In this document: one piece after another, positions 60,576 to 64,000 of the stretch
Layout of the letters: each line of letters begins with the position of its first letter
How positions within the stretch are numbered: position 1 is the stretch's first letter
NCBI GenBank assembly: GCA_963749365.1
Contig: CAVVME010000004.1
Location: 124,001-188,000, forward strand
Direction: 5' to 3'
DNA: 64,000 nucleotides
Source of the DNA: WHSW01 sp963749365
GTDB lineage: Bacteria > Actinomycetota > Thermoleophilia > Solirubrobacterales > 70-9
Position numbers and translations under genes: made by a program
The notes under the pieces: generated by a model
Databases searched by the model: none
Seen by the model: the letters and a program-made list of their open reading frames with translations, nothing else
Told to the model about the DNA's origin: nothing

Positions 60576-62558
60576 ATGGTGGCAACGCTGGCGATTCTCG
60601 GGGTGCTGCTCGTGCTGCTCGTGATCAGCGTCAGCCACTCAACGCGACGCCAGCGTGAGCGAAACGAGGAGCAGCGGCGGCGTGAGCAGATGACGCAAAA
60701 CGGTGGCGGCGCCTCGCCGTTCGCGGGCATGCCGTTCGGCGGGCTCTTCGACAGCCTGCTGTCGGGCCCGGGGACATGGTCTCGATCGCTGGAGTACGAC
60801 CAGGAGACGGGCCAGTGGGTGGAGGTTGGGGACACGGCGCCCGCGCAAGTGCCCGCCCCATCCGGGAAGGGAGAATCCCCCGCGCCCGCCGGGACTCCCA
60901 CGCGGCCTTCGAGCCCCCAACGCCGAGCCTCGCCCGCTTCGAGCCCCTTTGGCGGCCTGTTCGGGGGGATGATGGGAGGGCCAGGCGGCATGGGCGGCGG
61001 TGGAGACTTTGAGATCGAGCCCCCCGACACGCTCGGCGACTTTGGCAAGGTCGGCGGTATGGAGTCGCTGAAGCAGGAACTGCGCGACACCGTAGGGCTG
61101 ATGCTCCAGCACCCCGATGATGCCGAGCGCTACGGGATCGAGTGGAACGGCATCCTGCTCCACGGCCCGCCCGGGGTCGGGAAGACGTTCTTCGCCCGGG
61201 CCGTCGCCGGCGAGTACGACATGAACCTGATCCACGTCTCCACCGGCGATCTCGTCTCCTCGCTACAGGGGGGTTCGGCGCAGAACATCTCCAAGGCATT
61301 TGACACCGCCCTTGGTGCCCTCCCTTGCCTGCTCTTCTTCGACGAGTTCGACTCCGTCGCCGCTCGACGCAGCGGGACCCCGGATCAGGAGTCGCGGCGC
61401 ACCGTCAACCAGCTGCTCACCTCGTTGGAGGCTCATCGCGAGGAGCGGCGACTCCTAGTGATGGCAGCGACGAACTCGGTCGAAAACCTCGATCCCGCGG
61501 TGATCAGGCCGGGCCGCTTCGACCGCCAGATCCGGATCGATCTGCCCGACGCCGCGGCGCGCGAGGCGATCTTCCGCGCCGAGCTTGGAGACCGTCCGGC
61601 CGCGGACTCCATCGACCTGGCGGAGCTCGTCCGCCGGACCGAGGGAATGACGCCTGCGGCGATCGCGAAGGTCGTCGACACGGCGGCCCTGGAAGTGTTC
61701 AGGCGCGCTGCCGAGTCCGGGAAGCAGCTCGAGCTCGAGACCCAGGACTTGCTCACCGCGGTGACCAAGTTCGGGGGCCAGGACCGCCCGATGATCGAAC
61801 ACTGGACCTGGGAGTCCCTGATCCTCCCGGCGCCGATCAAGCGCCAGCTGCAGCAGCTTCAGACGGTGATCGAGGACCCGGAGTCGGCCCGTCGGTTCGG
61901 CGTCGATCCGCCGACCGGTCTGCTGCTCGCCGGGCCACCTGGCACCGGGAAGACAACGGTGGCGAAGGTGCTGGCCGCCCAGGCCCGCTGCTCGTTCTAC
62001 CCAGTATCCGGCGCGGACGTGATGTCGAAGTGGGTGGGGGAGTCGGAGGGCAACATTCGACGCCTGTTCGAACGGGCGCGCGAGAACCGGCCGTCGATCG
62101 TCTTTATCGATGAGATCGACGCGCTCGCCGGTCGCCGGGGAGCGGTGGAGGTCCACGACAGCCAGGTGAATCAATTGCTCGCCGAGATCGACGGAGTCGC
62201 CGGACAACGGGGCGTCTTCATCGTCGGCGCGACCAATCGTCTGGATCAGCTCGACCCCGGGCTGCTCCGTGGAGGGCGCCTCTCGCGCACGATCGTGCTC
62301 GGCCTCCCCGACGAGGCCGCGCGCCTCGAGATGCTGAAGTTGCACACGGCGCGGATGCCGACGATCGAGGTCGACCTGGTAGATCTCGCAAGGAAGACCG
62401 AAGGGCTTTCGCCCGCCGACCTCAAGGCGCTTGCCCAAGAGGCCGCACTCGCCGCGATGGCGCGGGGCGACCACAGCGGCGACGAGGCACAGGTCCGCCA
62501 CGAGGACTTCGAGGAAGCACTCGCCCGCCTGCGCCCACGGGAGCCATCGCTCGCCTGA
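60576..62558 (+). CDS. Membrane-anchored double AAA+ ATPase (Cdc48/FtsH-like modules)
   Basis: The 660-residue protein has an N-terminal membrane helix (MVATLAILGVLLVLLVISVS), a Pro/Gly/Ser-rich linker of about 110 residues, then two AAA domains. Domain 1: Walker A GPPGVGKT, Walker B LLFFDEFDS, sensor AATNSVENLDPAVIRPGRFD. Domain 2: GPPGTGKT, IVFIDEIDAL, GATNRLDQLDPGLLRGGRLS. There is no protease domain and no Cdc48-type N domain. Domain 1 has Phe-Asp-Glu and an RPGRFD box; domain 2 has GGRLS. It is probably a segregase or unfoldase at the membrane. Confidence 0.9.
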   Translation: MVATLAILGVLLVLLVISVSHSTRRQRERNEEQRRREQMTQNGGGASPFAGMPFGGLFDSLLSGPGTWSRSLEYDQETGQWVEVGDTAPAQVPAPSGKGESPAPAGTPTRPSSPQRRASPASSPFGGLFGGMMGGPGGMGGGGDFEIEPPDTLGDFGKVGGMESLKQELRDTVGLMLQHPDDAERYGIEWNGILLHGPPGVGKTFFARAVAGEYDMNLIHVSTGDLVSSLQGGSAQNISKAFDTALGALPCLLFFDEFDSVAARRSGTPDQESRRTVNQLLTSLEAHREERRLLVMAATNSVENLDPAVIRPGRFDRQIRIDLPDAAAREAIFRAELGDRPAADSIDLAELVRRTEGMTPAAIAKVVDTAALEVFRRAAESGKQLELETQDLLTAVTKFGGQDRPMIEHWTWESLILPAPIKRQLQQLQTVIEDPESARRFGVDPPTGLLLAGPPGTGKTTVAKVLAAQARCSFYPVSGADVMSKWVGESEGNIRRLFERARENRPSIVFIDEIDALAGRRGAVEVHDSQVNQLLAEIDGVAGQRGVFIVGATNRLDQLDPGLLRGGRLSRTIVLGLPDEAARLEMLKLHTARMPTIEVDLVDLARKTEGLSPADLKALAQEAALAAMARGDHSGDEAQVRHEDFEEALARLRPREPSLA

Positions 62559-62968
62559 TGGAGATCGTAGGCTACGTCCTCGGCCTGTTGATCAGCGGCC
62601 TGCTCGTCGGCGCGCTCGCGCGGTTGCTACTGCCGGGACGCGACCCGATGAGCATCTTCGAGACGATCCTCGTGGGCGCCGCCGGAACTCTGATCGCCGG
62701 GTTGATCTCTTATTACGTCTTCGACCGGCAAGCGTGGGCGGGCATTCTGCTCTCCGTCCTCTGCGCGATCGGGATCGTCTTTGCCGTACGCAAGCTCCGC
62801 GAACGCCAGCTCGGCGACGCGGCTCAGCTCCGGCCTTCATCGACAGCCCTCGAGGCCAGCGGCTTCGAGGGCACCCAGGTTCGCTTCTTCCCGGGTTGCC
62901 TGATCGGCTCGCTCCTGATCTCGCTCTTTCTCACACTTGGGCTCAATCTCTTGCTACGTGCGTTTTGA
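62558..62968 (+). CDS. GlsB/YeaQ/YmgE-family membrane protein
   Basis: The 136-residue protein has four hydrophobic helices: GYVLGLLISGLLVGALARLL, then the family motif PGRDPMSIFETILVGAAGTL, and two more, with a C-terminal LIGSLLISLFLTLGLNLLLR. The family (transglycosylase-associated) is small and stress-related. Its ATG overlaps the AAA stop (TGATG), so translation is coupled. Confidence 0.85.
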   Translation: MEIVGYVLGLLISGLLVGALARLLLPGRDPMSIFETILVGAAGTLIAGLISYYVFDRQAWAGILLSVLCAIGIVFAVRKLRERQLGDAAQLRPSSTALEASGFEGTQVRFFPGCLIGSLLISLFLTLGLNLLLRAF

Positions 62969-63187
62969 TCCGTCCGTATCGACCGCGAGGACTCCTCTCG
63001 TTGTCCACGCCCGTCTCGAACTCCCGACGGAGTCCTGGGGGCACGAGCTCGGCGCCGTACTAATAGGCGCCGGCGCGCTGAGCCTCATAGAAGAGCGCGT
63101 CGAGCAGGTCCGCGACGTCGCGGGCCGTTGGCTGCACCCGCGCGTGGTCGAGGGCCTGAGGGGACCGGTTCCCCGGGTCGGCTCTTT

Positions 63188-63520
63188 CTAGTCGGATGCC
63201 CTCAGAACAGCGGCCGCCCCCGTCAGAAGCAGCAGGTCCCGGACCTGTCCCCGTTCACCGATGACTCGCAGGCTCAGGCCGGACTCGCTGCACCCTTTCT
63301 CGACCTGGAGCAGGCACGCCAGACCGGTCGAATCGATGAACTCAAGCTCAGCGAGATCGAGCGTGAGCGTCGCGATGCCGTCTTGCGATTGGAGCGCCTC
63401 AACCGCTTCGGTGAGCGTCGGAGCGCTGGCAATGTCGAGTTCACCCGCGAGGCCAAGGAAGCACGAGTCGTCTGCCTTCGCAAGCACGCTGACATCAAGA
63501 GATTCGCCTCTGCTGACCAC
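63188..63520 (-). CDS. STAS-domain protein, second anti-sigma antagonist
   Basis: The 110-residue STAS protein has LGLAGELDIASAPTLTEAVE and the phosphorylatable Ser in LEFIDSTGLACLLQVE. It resembles RsbV/SpoIIAA-type antagonists and could feed the same HATPase as the STAS protein at 39900. GTG 63520 was selected because it follows AAAGGTCC and starts right before the first strand. An upstream leader ORF ends 10 nt before it. Confidence 0.85.
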   Translation of the reverse strand: MVSRGESLDVSVLAKADDSCFLGLAGELDIASAPTLTEAVEALQSQDGIATLTLDLAELEFIDSTGLACLLQVEKGCSESGLSLRVIGERGQVRDLLLLTGAAAVLRASD

Positions 63521-63530
63521 CGTGGACCTT

Positions 63531-63611
63531 TCAAGCCGTTCCGGAGAATGCGACGGAGGGGCCCCAGGAAGTGAGGTTCTGCCGAGGACCCGCTCCGCCG
63601 CCCTGGCACAC
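63531..63611 (-). CDS. Possible 26-residue leader peptide upstream of the STAS gene
   Basis: A GTG at 63611 follows AAGGAGG with 5-nt spacing, the best ribosome-binding site in this region, and opens a short frame (MCQGGGAGPRQNLTSWGPSV...) ending at 63531. The STAS start lies 10 nt further on, allowing translational coupling. It could also be chance. Confidence 0.35.
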   Translation of the reverse strand: MCQGGGAGPRQNLTSWGPSVAFSGTA

Positions 63612-63646
63612 GTCAACCTCCTTGGACGCGCGACCAGCTTTCTATG

Positions 63647-63671
63647 ATACCTCAACGTCTCATCCTGAAAC
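63647..63671 (-). promoter_or_regulatory. SigB-type promoter of the STAS gene
   Basis: Reading leftwards: GTTT (63671-63668), 15 nt, AGGTAT (63652-63647). One -10 base deviates. It would give a leader of about 120 nt containing the short ORF. Confidence 0.5.
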
Positions 63672-63723
63672 AGAGGTGATCAGATCCGAGGCACTCAGGT
63701 CCGACATGGGTTAGCCTGCGGTC

Positions 63724-63942
63724 ATGGCAACTCGAATCGTCTTCGCGGCCGGTGGTGAGAAGGGCTTGAGCATCCGCGTCGAGGAAGACCCCACCGCCGT
63801 CTTCTCGGCCTGGGCGGCGGCGGGAGGTCACCCGTTCGGGCTCACGAGAACGGCGGGCAGCTCCGGAAGCAAGGTCTGGATCCACCCGTCGACGGTCGCC
63901 TATTGGCACGAGGCGGAACCGCAGCCGCCGCAGTTCGCCTGA
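63724..63942 (+). CDS. Small hypothetical protein
   Basis: The 72-residue product (MATRIVFAAGGEKGLSIRVE, then TAVFSAWAAAGGHPFGLTRT, KVWIHPSTVAYWHEAEPQPP) looks like a short beta-rich family seen in actinobacteria, with a conserved trailing aromatic/His region. Function unknown. No promoter of the SigB type was seen. Confidence 0.6.
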   Translation: MATRIVFAAGGEKGLSIRVEEDPTAVFSAWAAAGGHPFGLTRTAGSSGSKVWIHPSTVAYWHEAEPQPPQFA

Positions 63943-64000
63943 CCCGAGAGTCCGGAGCGAGCCTGGCGGTCGGCTCGGAAACATAGAGAGCCGACCCAGG

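Noticed and set aside
62937..63191. 84-codon plus-strand frame after the GlsB-type gene
   Set aside because: No ribosome-binding site, no family resemblance, and it overlaps the end of the GlsB gene.

Overview
The window is high-GC DNA from an actinobacterium, most likely of the class Thermoleophilia (Solirubrobacterales and relatives). The lineage is inferred from F420-type oxidoreductase use, DUF1990, Holin-X and DUF3618 proteins, an exported family common in that class, frequent GTG/TTG starts and strong G/C third positions. No 16S rRNA or marker phylogeny is available here, so the lineage is an inference.

Layout. 1-11 kb: an HxlR-type regulator divergent from a BBE-type FAD oxidase, a UspA-ABC1 kinase fusion, tRNA-Val(CAC), small housekeeping and hypothetical genes, a doubly frameshifted hydrolase and an orphan PilB/GspE-type ATPase. 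11-14.4 kb: a minus-strand operon (phytoene/squalene synthase-like, SDR with a frameshift, Zn-alcohol dehydrogenase, CsaA). 14.4-21.4 kb: an SDR gene, then a five-gene peptide/nickel-type ABC importer with a strong hairpin after the binding-protein gene and a frameshift in one ATPase. 21.4-29 kb: secreted GH1 glycosidase, DUF72, carbamate kinase, a cyclic-2,3-diphosphoglycerate-synthetase-like protein, LysRS and a DMT-type exporter. 29-34 kb: mostly small stress-type proteins.

34-47 kb is the most coherent part. A partner-switching module (HATPase anti-sigma-like protein, GAF/PAS/PP2C phosphatase, SigB/F/G-type sigma factor, STAS antagonist) is followed by stress genes (AI-2E-type permease, CsbD, Holin-X, DUF3618, BrkB, DUF892). 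Many carry promoters of the form GNNT-N14-16-GGGTAY/A, the classical SigB type. Several of these promoters place the start codon only 10-11 nt beyond the -10 box, implying leaderless or nearly leaderless mRNAs. Two such promoters drive no protein gene. Each is followed by a ~134-nt element with a 22-23 bp terminal helix and two internal hairpins, interpreted as a duplicated, undescribed SigB-dependent small RNA family. This is the strongest candidate for something new.

47.5-52.9 kb holds an aldehyde dehydrogenase, an acyl-CoA synthetase, two exported proteins and a YdeI-like protein. 52.98-60.4 kb is bracketed by directly repeated 3' fragments of a tRNA-Ser gene. It contains a decayed serine-recombinase C-terminus, a Rieske-domain remnant, coiled-coil/CsbD-like proteins, a patatin, and a second copy of the DUF892 plus Ala/Lys-rich membrane protein module. 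It looks like an old integrated island. 60.5-64 kb carries a membrane-anchored double AAA ATPase, a GlsB-type membrane protein, a second STAS protein with a possible leader peptide, and a small hypothetical gene.

Four genes carry apparent single-base frameshifts, and three further genes lack an ATG/GTG/TTG where their homologous N-terminus begins. Assembly error and real decay cannot be separated from one sequence.
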